Origin: Sciurus carolinensis
Lineage: Eukaryota; Chordata; Mammalia; Rodentia; Sciuridae
Direction: 5' to 3'
Length of the DNA stretch: 64,000 nucleotides
NCBI RefSeq assembly: GCF_902686445.1
Contig: NC_062229.1
Location: 4,931,503-4,995,502 of the forward strand
The stretch's first letter is position 1. Every line of letters starts with the position of its first letter. The translations under genes and the position numbers were made by a program. Below, piece after piece: positions 12,150 to 22,829 of the stretch. The notes beneath the pieces were generated by a model that was not told where the DNA came from, made no database searches, and saw only the letters and a program-made list of their open reading frames with translations.

Positions 12150-14070
12150 AATATCTCTGTGGTCTTTGTCCAGATGTTGAGTGACAGGCCTGCCTTTTGG
12201 CATTTTTAGTCTTTTTCCTCACACGTGAATTTATGCTGATCAGGTGGCTTAGATGGAGGTCTCTAGAATCCTGAGGTTGGAACAACTCCAACCACTAAAC
12301 TCCAGGGAGGGGTCGTGGAGATTGGGCTCTAGACAAACTCCGGGGACAGAGTTGGGCAGTTCCAGGGCTGGGGGCGCATGGAGGTGCCAGAGGGTGGCGC
12401 CACGCAGAGGGCTCAGACACGCCACCCAAGAGTCTCTCGCCTTCCCTGCACCTATTTCCTGGGTCTGTTTCCTTCACAATAAACCAACAAATGTTTCAAA
12501 GTGCAAGCAAAGTGTGCTTCTGAGTCCTGAGCGTCGATCTGGAGAGGAGATCGTGCAAACAAAGCCAGAGGGTGGGTTGGCCTGGCGGAGGCGCGATCGG
12601 CCTAGGGTGCAGCGGGTATCTGAACGAGGGTCAGTCTTTCTGGGCAGACGTGTGGAATCTGATGCTTCCTCTCGGTAACTAGTGTCTGAATGGCAGGATT
12701 ACCATTCAGAAAAAATTCATGGAAAAAACTCTGCAGGCCTCCTGCCACCAAGGAAGACCCCAAAGGTGTTCCTTCATGAACAGCTTATGTGCTGAATTCC
12801 ATCGCCGTGACAGTCAGATTTCAACAAGGTTTCCTTTCTTTGATCTTCCCTGTTGTTTTCCATTTTGTTACATTGCTTTCTTATCTTTGTTATTTCCTTC
12901 TTTGTGCTTGCTTGGTGTTTTAGTCAGCTGTTTTGCTGCTGTGACTAAATGAACAGACCAGCACAACTGTAGAGGAGGAAGAGTTTATTTGAGCTCTCAC
13001 GGCTTCAGAGGTCTTAGGCCAGCTCCATTCCTTAGGGCTCGAGGTGAGGCAGGACATCATGGCGGAAGAGAGACAGAGGGAAGCAGCTCATATCATCAGG
13101 AAGCAGAGAGAGTCTCCACTCACCAGATACAAATATATGTACCCCAAAGCCACACCCTGATTCCCACCTCCTTCAGCCACCCTACCTGCCTCCAGTTACT
13201 ACTACACAGTTAATCCCACCAGGGATTAATTCAGATTAGGTTAGGACTCTCAAAACCCAATCAATCATCTCTCCTCTGAACCTTCTTACATTGTCTCACA
13301 CGTGAGCTTTTGGGGGACACCGTGCATTGAAACCTTAACACTTGGGATTGATTTGACTCTTCTTAAAATTAGTTTCTTGAAATTATTCATGTAAGAGCTT
13401 TCCACTGTCAAAGAACAAGTTATGATGGTTTAATCTCAGTTGGCTTTAGATTGTTATAGAGCACAGCAACACTTCATTGCTTAAAGTAGGATAGATTTTC
13501 TAATCCCCAGAGCCAAGAAGTTTGGTCGTAGGGAGAGGGAAGGGCTGGGGAAAGCAGAAACAAACCAAAGTAGATTGATCCCTTCCATGTCATGCTCCTT
13601 GTAGTACAAAGGACTCGAGAGGCATGACTGACTGGTAGGCAGGAGGCGACTTCAGGTCACGTTTTCTGTGTAAGGATTAAGGTAAGGGGAGCTTCATTTT
13701 CATGCCTACTGAAATTAGCCTGTTTATAAAATTGGGCAGATAACCCTCTAACTGCGACTTCTCAGAAAGAAAAGCAGTTTAGTTTCAGTTTGGTGACTAG
13801 GAACATTAGCCTAAGTGACTCTGATTGGGCTTTCCTTCATCCGTTGGGACCTAGAGCAGGAGCTTAGTTTGAAGAGTGACCTGTGATTTTTACCTAACAC
13901 CTCTTTTCTACTCTAAGCATTTTGGTGCTATCAGTTTGCCTCCCAGCACTGCTTTAGCTGCCTCTTACATATTTTGAATATTTATTTTTTATTTTCACTC
14001 ACTTCTAAATATTTTATGTCCTTTGGAAAATATTCTTTGATTGATGAGTTATTTAGAAGTGTGTGGGGTT
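12150..14070. repeat. Intergenic sequence with an old LTR/MaLR-like repeat
   Basis: The 12915-13345 block has the layout of an ancient interspersed repeat (TTTAGTCAGCTGTTTTGCTG start, CATCATGGCGGAAGAG core, CTTTTGGGGGACAC end). A second, weaker member lies at about 33165-33550. The rest is AT-rich with no recognisable exon. An AATAAA at 12479-12484 has no associated gene that I can see. Confidence 0.45.
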
Positions 14071-14292
14071 TAAGACTGACACAGTGGCACACGCCTGTAA
14101 TCCCAGTGGCTGGGGAGGCTGAGGCGGGAGGATTGCGAGTTCAAAGTCAGCCTCAGCAACCTAATGAGGCCCTAAGCAACTTAGCGAGACCCCTTCTCTA
14201 AATAAAGTATTTTTAAAAATGCACTGCAGTGTGGCTCAGTGGTAAAGTGCTGCTGGAGTTCAATCCCTGGTACTTAAAAAAAAAAAAAAAGT
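14071..14292 (+). repeat. B1-dID composite SINE
   Basis: A B1 monomer (CACGCCTGTAATCCCAG...GAGGCTGAGGC) is joined to an ID-like segment (GTGTGGCTCAGTGGTAAAGTGC) and closed by a 14-base poly(A). It lies between the plus-strand CD209 gene and the promoter fragment without a gene. Confidence 0.85.
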
Positions 14293-14384
14293 GTGTTGTT
14301 CAATATACAATTGTTAGAGAATGTCCTGTCTTGTCTCAGCGGCTGGTTTCTAGTTGGAGTTCATTACAATCAAAGAACATACTC

Positions 14385-14793
14385 TATAAAATTCCAAGCA
14401 TAAGTCAAGAAAAGAAACAGGAAACTGGGTAGGGACTTCAGAAGAAGCGAGAGTGAGGGGACTGAGCATCCGACCACACAGCACATGCCCTGTGTTCCAG
14501 GAATTCCAGGGAAGGACCGGAAGGTCTGGGGTCCCTGGCAGAAAGAACTGACCTGCTCGTGGTCAGGCAAGCTCTGGGATGCCTTTAATGAGATGGATAA
14601 CTTGTCAGTTTAAGCTACGCTACTTTGTCAACCTTCCTCTGTCTGGTGGTAAGCCAGCCATGTCCCCGTCTTCCAGAAATGCTGACCCTGCCTCTGCTGC
14701 TTCAGTTTGCTGATGTCCTCCCTTATGGTGCTTTCTGCTGACTAGGGCCTTGGACTGAATCATCATTGCTTCTGTGTATTTAATGCCTTCTAT
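14385..14793 (-). promoter_or_regulatory. Orphan CD209 promoter/5' flank with no gene attached
   Basis: This block is homologous, in minus orientation, to the immediate upstream region of the intact CD209 genes. It has an AGAAACAGGAAACTGGGTAG block matching 27343-27362 and, inverted, about 8140-8160. It also has a GATAACTTGTCA block and a downstream duplicon. No CD209 exon 1 or later exon follows it in the reading direction: homology stops abruptly near 14385. It marks a unit whose gene body was lost or moved. Confidence 0.65.
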
Positions 14794-14809
14794 AGTCAGG
14801 GACTTTTCT

Positions 14810-15634
14810 TCATTTTTTTGTTCTAAATTAGTTATACATGACAGTAGAATGCACTTTGACACATCGTACATAAATGTACTATAACTTATTCTTCTGGTTG
14901 TACATGATATAGAATCACACCAGTTGTGTAGTCATATATGTACATAGGATAATGATTTCTGATTCATTCTACTGTCCTTCCTACCTGCTTCCCTTCATTC
15001 CCCCTGCCTAATCCAAACTAATTCTAGACACCTCTCCTATTGTGACTTAGCATCCACATATTAGAGAAAACATTTGGCATTTGATTTTTTGGGATTGGCT
15101 TATTGTGCTTAGCATGATATTCTCCAGCTCCATGGCAAATGTCATCATTTCATTCTTCTTTAAGGCTGAGTAATATTCCATTGTGTGTATATACCACATT
15201 TTCTTTATCCATTCATCTATTGAAGTGCATCTTCAATAGGTGGGTTCCATAGTTTAGCTATTGTGAGTTGAGTTGCTATAAACATTGATGTGGCTGCATC
15301 ACTGTAATATACTGATTTTAATTCCTCTGGGTATAAACCAAGGAGTGGGAGAGCTGGGTCAAATGGCGGTTCCATTCCAAGTTGTCTGAGGAATCTCCAC
15401 ACTACTTTCCAGAGTGGTTGTACCAATTTGCAGTCCCACCAGCAATGTATTAGTGTGCCTTTTTCCCCACAACCTCACCAACATTTATTGTTGCTTGTAT
15501 TTTTGATAATTGTCATTCTGACTGGAGTGAGAAGAAATCTTAGAGCAGTTTTAATTTGCATTTCTCTAATTGCTAGAGATAATGCACATTTTTTCATGTA
15601 TTTGTTGATTGTATTTCTTCTACTGTGAAGTGTC
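14810..15634 (-). mobile_element. L1 LINE 3' end, 5'-truncated
   Basis: A 16-bp perfect target-site duplication (AGTCAGGGACTTTTCT at 14794-14809 and 15635-15650) frames an antisense L1 3' end. A frame at 15217-15426 encodes the carboxyl end of an ORF2-like reverse transcriptase protein, broken further on. The element is absent at the equivalent points of the other two duplicons (near 27735 and near 6715), so it inserted after the duplication. Confidence 0.9.
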
Positions 15635-16147
15635 AGTCAGGGACTTTTCTAACTGCTTTACAGACTCATTCATTTAACCTCCCCACCCCATGGTAGATGG
15701 TCTGCTGTCTATTTTACAGTTTGAGAAACTGAAGCCCTGCAAAGTTGGGTTACTGAGCCACAGCCACACAACTTGTTAGTGGTGAAGCTAGGATATGAAC
15801 CCAGAGAGTCTGCCTTCATACTACACTAATCAAGGAGAGTCAAATAGTCCCAAGGAAGAAAGATCAAGTCTCCCAGAAACTTTATTCAGAATTATTCCAA
15901 ACTGAAAAACCCAAGTGGCCACTGGAAGGTAAATGGGAAAAAAATAGTATATTCACAGAGTAGAATACTATATAGCAAATAAAAAGCAATCTACTGAGCC
16001 ATGCAAGAACACACATGAACCTCTCAAAAAAGTGAAAGAGCCCAAATATGAAGTGTATTACTATAAGATATTGTTTTCTATGGATTTCAATAACAGGTAG
16101 AAATAATCTTTCTTTAAAAAATATTGTTTTATTTATCAATGGACATT

Positions 16148-16252
16148 TATTTTATTTATTTATTTATTTATATGCAGTGCTGAGAATCAAACCCAGTGCC
16201 TCACACATGCTAGGCAAGCACTCTACCACTGAGCCCCAGCCCCAGCCCCTAC
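16148..16252 (-). repeat. ID SINE
   Basis: Antisense ID core (CTCTACCACTGAGCCCCAGCCCCAG) preceded by a TTTATTTATT tail. It is one of the tRNA-derived ID copies in the window and is not a tRNA gene. Confidence 0.8.
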
Positions 16253-16904
16253 TTCTTTTATTTTTAATAAATGATTAAAATAATCATTTATTTTTTAATA
16301 AATGATCAAACAAATTCAGATCTGTGACTGAGGGTTCCAGTCCTCGTTTCATCTAGGTCCCCCTGATGTTGACCTTCTAGGCAGCAAGACGTGCAGCGCT
16401 CATCGCCGGTTTGCACTGGTTGCCTGACGGTTCCCCCTCTGCTCCTGAGTCCCATCGAGGAAGCCACGTTATGTTCAGACTTCTCATTCCCTCCGGCTTT
16501 TATGACTGACGGTTTTTCTGGCTTCGATTTTGATTCCCTGGATCATCGAGCCTGCAGTCCGGTATTTTGCAGAACATCCTTTGATCTAGTAGTGTCTGGT
16601 ATTTTCTGGAGGTGAAGTGCTGCTCTCAGCACATCTGTAGTTCAGGGAGAGGCATCAATATGACCTATAGCTGTGGAGGTGAAGCTTGGTGAGGCTACAT
16701 CATGATGAAGTCATCTTTCTTGACATTTATGTAACCTGCATGAGAAAATTGACTACTACATCACATAAACCATTTAGAGCAGAAAATCCGCCTCAGAATC
16801 TCAATACATTGAATGCAAGCATGTGGTAAAACTCAAAACTGATTCATGATTTTTATTTTTATTAAACATTTTTATTTCAAAATAATAGTCAGTTTGAAAT
16901 AGAG

Positions 16905-17075
16905 TGAAATGTCCAGTGGCTCAGGAGGCTGAGGTAGGAGGATCACAAGTTCAGAGCCAGCCTTAGCAACTTAGTGAAGCCTTAAGCAACTCGGCAAGAC
17001 CCTGTCTCTAAATTAAATATAAAAAGGGCTGGGATGTGACTCAGTGGTTAAATGTCCGTGGGTTCAATCCCTGGA

Positions 17076-17136
<61 letters not shown>

Positions 17137-17200
17137 GGAAGGGAGGGAGGGAGGGAGGGAGGGTGGAAGGAAGGGAGGAAGGAGAAAGAAAGAGGAATAA
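16905..17200 (+). repeat. B1-dID SINE with expanded (GA)n and (GGGA)n tail
   Basis: A 5'-truncated B1 piece and an ID core (GGGCTGGGATGTGACTCAGTGG) are followed by about 30 GA units (about 17079-17130) and then GGAA/GGGA runs to about 17190. The equivalent place in the second duplicon (near 29930) has no such insertion. Confidence 0.8.
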
Positions 17201-17239
17201 CAGGTCCTTAACATGATAGTGGTATCCACCAAGAACCTA

Positions 17240-17990
17240 CAGTCAACCTCTTGCTACTGGAGAGTTGAAAACCATGTCCATTGACATTGAAAAGAAGAAT
17301 GGATTGAAAACCCAAATAGTAGAAGAAAATACTTGGAAATCATGTATCTCACTGATTTAATATCCAGAGTATACACACAACTCCTAAAACTCAAGAAAAT
17401 AACATACCTGGTTTTTTAATAAGAAAAAGCACAACTGAAGAACAGAAAAGCAAATAACTGAAATAAAAATCATAGACAAAGGACTCAAATGTACATGTCT
17501 CTAAAGAAGATACACAAATAGCCAGTAAGCACATGAGAAGGTGCTCAGCATTGTTCATCATTAGGGAACTGCATATAGAAACCACAATGAGATAGCAGCT
17601 TGTACACACAGGATGATAGCTATAAAAATAACAAAAGAACAAATTTTGGCAGAATGTGAAGAAACTTCCTTTGTGGACTGTTAGTGGGGAAATAAAATGG
17701 TGGAAAACATATGTCAGTTTCTCAAGAAATTACAAATAGAATTACCACATAACCCAGCAATCACAATTCTGTGCATATAACTAACAAAATGAAAGCAAGT
17801 ATTTGAAAGGATTTTTGTATACCCATGTCCATAGCAGCATTATTCACAATAATCAAAATGTGGAAGCATCCAGTGTCCATCAACAGATATGTAAAATCAT
17901 AAATGTGGAATTCAGCTAAGGTAGTGATGAGAGGGAAATTCATAGCACTGAAATGCTTTTATACTAGGCCTGAATCAACAGGACTAAAAA
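17240..17990 (+). mobile_element. Old L1 ORF2 remnant
   Basis: Highly mutated L1 coding sequence in plus orientation (blocks resembling ATACACAAATAGCCAGTAAGC and ACCACAATGAGATAGCAGC). The same remnant is duplicated at about 30000-31540, where younger elements interrupt it. Confidence 0.65.
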
Positions 17991-19128
17991 AACCAAAATG
18001 GAATCCCTCATGCTGAAGTTCTTCCTCATGAAGCTGAAATTAAGCTGTTTATCTAATCTGCCAAGGAATCAGTATTAGAAAGATAAAGGCCAAATTCTCC
18101 AAACAGGCTAGTTTCAATAGGTATGATATGGAAGTTCCCTCTGCCTTAGTGCTTACACAAAAGTGGGCACCTGAAGGAACCTGTTGTTAGTCCTCTGTTG
18201 TCCTGTCTCCCTGTCCCCATCTTAGGAGGAATCAGGCTGGAAATGAGCAACCCACTGTGTGGTGTTAGAGTCTGCAGCCTTCCCTGAAAGATACAGAAAA
18301 TGACAATCCCTGGGAAGAAGGCGAGCACTAATCTTTTTCCAGTGACGGTGAGCCCCGAATGAAGAAGATAAGCAATGAGTGCTGGGTTTGAGACTCTTTC
18401 TATTTTCCCAGCAATAATGGGTTTCGGACTTTTACAACCTGTTTCCTGACTGCCCAAACCGACACATTCTGCTGAAGTCCCCAGTGATTAAGTCACCCTT
18501 GTTGTAACCTATAAAACATAGACTCTCCTATAACTGGTGGCCATTTTCTACCCTGAAAATGAGCCCCTCCAGTGCAGGACTGTGATTTAATAAATGCATC
18601 ACTGGATCCACTGAGATCTGTTTCTGACTTGGTAATTTGTGCTTACACTCCCAACCCTCTCTGTCCATAAAACCAACCTGCGTGGCTTTTGCCTTCAGGA
18701 CACATACTCTATTTCAAGGAATGGAGAGTTGCATGATTCTAGAATTGAACATAAAGCCAGTGAAATCCTTGAAACAAATTGTCTGATTTCATCCTTGACA
18801 GAGGAAAGATCTCAAATCATCAACTTAAATTCCTTCCTCAAGAAACTTAAAATGCAATAGAAAATCAACACAAAAGCAAGCCAGACGAAGGAGAGGTAAG
18901 AGGAGAGATCAATGGAAGCTCTTAAGACTGACCGCTGGTGATTTCATGTGCCCATTGCCTGTGAAGGAGCACCCTAGGACCAACATGGCCATGTCATAGG
19001 GCAGGGGCCTCTGGAAAACCGAGAAGACCAGGGCAGTCCTCTCCCACCACTCGTTGTGGGATCGCACCGGAGAGATTCAGTCATGGCGCCCAGAGTCACA
19101 GGCCTGAGTTTATTAGAAGGAATAGGAA

Positions 19129-19222
19129 GGGGGCTGGGGAAGGAGCTCAGTTGGTGGAGGCTGGCCTCTTGAGCACGGGCTCTGGGTTCAATCCCCAGCA
19201 ACACAAAAAAAAAAAAAAAAAA
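19129..19222 (+). repeat. ID SINE
   Basis: ID core (GGGGCTGGGGAAGGAGCTCAG) with a GGTTCAATCCCCAGCA B-box and a 19-base poly(A). Confidence 0.85.
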
Positions 19223-20439
19223 AGGAAGGAAAGGGGAAAGGAGAGCATGGGTCCTCTCAGAGGGGACAGTGCTGGACAGCCCCTCCTGCCTTCCAGTTTT
19301 ACTGGAGGGGGCGTCCCAGGGAAGTTTCTAGAGAGTCCTCCCAGGTCCACCTTTTGACTGACAGCACAGGAACTGCACCAACAGCCTCCAGGAGAGGCTG
19401 GCTGGAGCTCAGGGAATTGGAATTATCAAGGAAATTGAGTCCCCTGTCTGCCTCAATTTCCCGTCCCCTTAATCATTTATTACCCTTTGAATAGCCCTCA
19501 GCAAGCTCTCAGTGTGAGGGTCTCGATGTTGTGGTTGCCAGAGTGATTGGGGGTTGTGGTATTTTAGGTGACAGGGGAGGGTCCAGGCCACCTGGTGGAG
19601 TGCGATATGATCTTGGAACAATGGTTTTTCTCAAGGTGTATATAAGGCACGCTGTGGCTTCCGGCTGCCCTTCACTGTCCCTCCCTGCTCACCCATTCAT
19701 GACTGAGCAGCTGTCTGACAATAGAAGGGAAAAGAAGCCGGTGGGGTTTTCTGAAGCCAAGCAAATCTCTCCTTCTTATATTGGTAGCTGGAGTTCTCAG
19801 ATTCCATGAGTTGGTGGACTCAGTCCCAACAGGCTAATGGGGTTCAGAAGGCAGGAACCAGGGGGTGCCCAGGTCTGCCTGGACAAAGACCCATCGAGGA
19901 TTTCCATAATCCCCTCTCAGGTTCAGTAATTCCACACAGGACTCACAGAACTCAGAAAACATTTCGCTGCTGTTTACTCCTCTATTATAAAGAGCCAATT
20001 CCAAAACAGACAAATCAAACAGATTGACAGAACGGAAGCGACAGTAAGGAAGTTGCCTGGAGCTCCCAGCCCTCTCCAGCTCCTCTGTGTTCACCAGCTT
20101 GGGAACTTGGCCAGTCTTGTTCAACAGTTTTTACAGAGGTCCATCTCCAATTCACCCTAAGCCTGGAGATAGGTGGTGGGAGGGGGACTGACCTTTTCAC
20201 TTTCTAAACACCTATTGGTCTTTCTGGTAACCAGCCCCAGGCTGAGCTTTCCAAACCTCACCATAATGCACCTCATTAGTGTGAATCCCATGTGGTCAAA
20301 TGGGCTCATTTTGAATAACAAGACACCCTGATCACTCAAGAACCCATACAAAGACCAAATAGCTTTTTTAGGAATGGTTAGAGGGAATTGACCAGCAGAG
20401 GAGGTGTGGCAGGGCTAAGGCAGGCCCCAAGGGGAGATC

Positions 20440-20600
20440 AGGAACCTGAATGGCCCTTCAGTATGTCCCCACGGTGGCCCAACATGGCCAGACAGTCCTT
20501 GTCCTAGACCCTGGGAGCTGTACAGGAGGGAGGCAAACCTTGGAGAAGGCAGCTCCCTGCAGCAGAGTCTGGACAGGAAGGGCTGACAGGTGTGAGAAAC
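20440..20600 (-). other. 3' flank of the minus-strand CD209 gene, conserved block
   Basis: The block is similar to 1790-1910 and, inverted, to about 11990-12080. It marks the start of the next duplication unit. No exon was found. Confidence 0.5.
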
Positions 20601-20679
20601 AGAGAGTCCAGTGGTCCCTTTTTGGAATATAGTATTTAGCCTTAGTTGGGACGTAAGATCCAATAGTGGCCATTTTTTT

Positions 20680-20806
20680 AAAAATATATGTTTAGTTGGC
20701 AATGGACCTTTATTTTATTTATTTATATGTTCTGCTGAGAATTGAACCCAGGGCCTCACACATGCCAAGTAAGTGCTCTAACACTAAGCTGCAACCCCAG
20801 CCCCCA
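20680..20806 (-). repeat. ID SINE
   Basis: Antisense ID copy with a T-rich tail at its left end and the CTCTAACACTAAGCTGCAACC core. Confidence 0.8.
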
Positions 20807-20817
20807 TCATAGCCATT

Positions 20818-21090
20818 TTAACATAGCCCTTCCCTTTGCCCGCCCCAATTTTAAAATTAGCCAATCACGAAGATTATGACCCTAAGCTCCTCCTATCAGA
20901 GCTGTGGGGGCGGGGGGGGGCGGTGCTGAGCTGCGTTTTGTATAAAAGCAGAAGGCCGGCTGTCCTGAGGGTGCTGTTTGCGGGACTTTGTCAGTAGGAG
21001 GTGGTTCTGCAGAAGCGAGCTTTGCCTTCCCCAGCTACTTCCGAGCGCGTGTTTGATCCCTGGTAACTCCGGTATTTCCAGGCACTCCCA
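20818..21090 (+). mobile_element. LTR-like promoter fragment
   Basis: An AGCCAATCAC CCAAT box (about 20860), a G-run with GGGGCGGGG Sp1-like sites (about 20906-20922) and GTATAAAAG (about 20940) are spaced like a retroviral U3. A GTGTTTGATCCCTGG segment follows, as in an R/U5 region. The family is not identified and the ends are uncertain. Confidence 0.45.
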
Positions 21091-21764
21091 GCAGCTGGGG
21101 CAACATGGGGTTCCTTGAAGAGACATCAGGGAGATCCACCTCAGGGTCCACAACAGCATCACCAAGGGAGGAAGGAGCTAGGGTTCCATCACCCCCTGAG
21201 ACAGGAAGGCTCTGCAGAGACTCACTGAATGACCGGGGGAATTAGTTCCCGGGTGCTTCCAGCCTGTGGGATGAGCTACAGCAACCCAGGACAGCACCGG
21301 GCAGAGAGATGTAAGGGAGGCGAGTGGAAGTACAGCAGATGGAGGAAGTCATTCAGAGCCCCCGGGGACGTGGCAGCCCCTACACATGGCCATACAGACC
21401 TTCTGGTTTCACCAAGGAAGACAGTGCATGAATGGACACACCCAGCCCCTCAGTCACACCTGTCACCATATTAAACTGGACCTGGGACCCTCCTTTGGGA
21501 GTTGTCCTTGGCAGAGTTATTTTCACTTTCCCCTTCCACACAGGGTTTCCCCTCCTTGATCAGTTCATAAATATCAGACCCACCCCCTTGGTCCTGCCTT
21601 CTAACTTCTAAAGGAAAGCGACAACTACCCTACTGAATGGTTATAATGTCAACAGCTGAAAAAATCTTGCTTTAGATTTACAGAACCTGAAACACCTGGC
21701 GATCTGTGTGATGTCAGTCCTTACTCTTTATTTCTACGTGAAAGAAGCGCATTGAGCCACAGTC

Positions 21765-22078
21765 CAAAGCTAATCACCGGAGAAGTTCTGTTTTATTTTA
21801 AAAATGCACACACTTATATAGGGCCAGGAAGAGACTGATTGGTTGGGGCATGAAACGGGGTGAGAGTTGATTGGGAGATCCTTGTTGCTGGGGGGCGGGG
21901 CGATGGTTGATTGGGTGAGCCTTGTTGCTGGGGTCTGGGCGGGATGTCCAGCACAGATTGGGTGCGAGTTGGCACCAGGGGGAGAAGGTCGGTAATTGGG
22001 TGAGCCTTGTTGCTGGGGGTCTGGGTAGGGTGTTGAGCTGCAATTGGGAAGCTCGGTCAGCGCCATGTTGGCACCTAA
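21765..22078 (-). mobile_element. LTR with tandemly repeated CCAAT-bearing U3
   Basis: On the minus strand, three or four related units carry CACCCAAT or CTCCCAAT together with CAGCAACAAGG. They precede a CCTATATAAG TATA box (about 21813-21824) and an AATAAA signal about 20 bases later (about 21789-21795). This is the order U3-TATA-R of a retroviral LTR. It would fire leftward, away from the adjacent lectin gene. Confidence 0.6.
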
Positions 22079-22179
22079 GAGGGGGGGCGGTGTGACCTTA
22101 TACTATGCATCCACTAACACAAGTCATGTAAATGTCTTCAACTTGGAGAAAAATAACATGTAGATTTCAATATAAGAAA

Positions 22180-22560
22180 CTCACCCCAGGAAGTTGAGGT
22201 TTATTGCAGTGTTCCAGCCAGAGGAAAAAATGGAGACACACCCAGATCATGGAAACTCCTCTCAGCATGCAGCTTTCCTGCCACCGTCTCACTGTCACGC
22301 TTTTCCCTCCCTATAAAAGCTCTTGCGTGGGCTGGGGAGATAGCTCAGTCAGTAGAGTGCTTGCCTTGCAAGCACAAGGCCCTGGGTTCGTATTCCCCAG
22401 CACCGCAAAAAAAAAAAAAAAAAAAAAAAGAGCTCTTGCGCTCCTGAGTTTCCCAGGTCAATGCTTTGAGGACAGTGGTCCTCTCTCTCCCTCTTCCAAG
22501 GTGCCACACGAGGAGTAAACCTGATTCCTTCCTAACCCTCATCTGCTGAATATTAGCTTT
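22180..22560 (+). mobile_element. Third LTR-like promoter, split by an ID SINE
   Basis: The CCCTATAAAAGCTCTTGCG TATA block at about 22309-22327 would continue directly into GCTCCTGAGTTTCCCAGG but for an ID element inserted between. The downstream part has an R/U5 look with a GAGTAAACCTGATTCC end-signal. The family is not identified. Confidence 0.4.
22328..22430 (+). repeat. ID SINE with target-site duplication
   Basis: Well-preserved ID element (GGGCTGGGGAGATAGCTCAG) with a 22-base poly(A). It is flanked by the perfect 10-bp duplication AGCTCTTGCG at 22318-22327 and 22431-22440. Confidence 0.9.
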
Positions 22561-22829
22561 TGAGTGGCCAGCAGCCCCTACCCTAGAACAGAAATAGGTC
22601 CAGAACCACAACCTCAAAGCCCAGGGGAACCCAGAGGCCTAGGAGGAAGGAGCATCGCGTCACAGCCCCCTGGGAGATGGGGAATGAGACAGAAGAATCT
22701 CAGGGCAATTGGTAAAATCTTGATGCCCACAGACGAGAGGAAGACGTGGCATGATCGGATTTAAAAATCCACCACCCAGCAGGGTGGACCGGGCTGCAGA
22801 GGCTGCAGAGGCTGAGGAGAGGCCAGACT

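Larger units (their letters stand above)
14794..20200 (-). repeat. CD209 upstream duplicon, copy 1
   Basis: The segment is collinear with 27720-34860. Shared landmarks are an MIR near 15660-15790, an L1 remnant near 15870-16080, an old plus-strand L1 ORF2 piece at about 17240-17990, blocks at 17940-18260 matching 33740-34020, 18640-18800 matching 34050-34200, and 19790-20000 matching 34570-34780. It lacks genes. Copy-specific insertions are listed separately. Confidence 0.75.

Noticed and set aside
15217..15426. Reverse-transcriptase-like frame (also 43191-43430 and 53410-53622)
   Set aside because: These are carboxyl ends of 5'-truncated L1 ORF2, not host genes.
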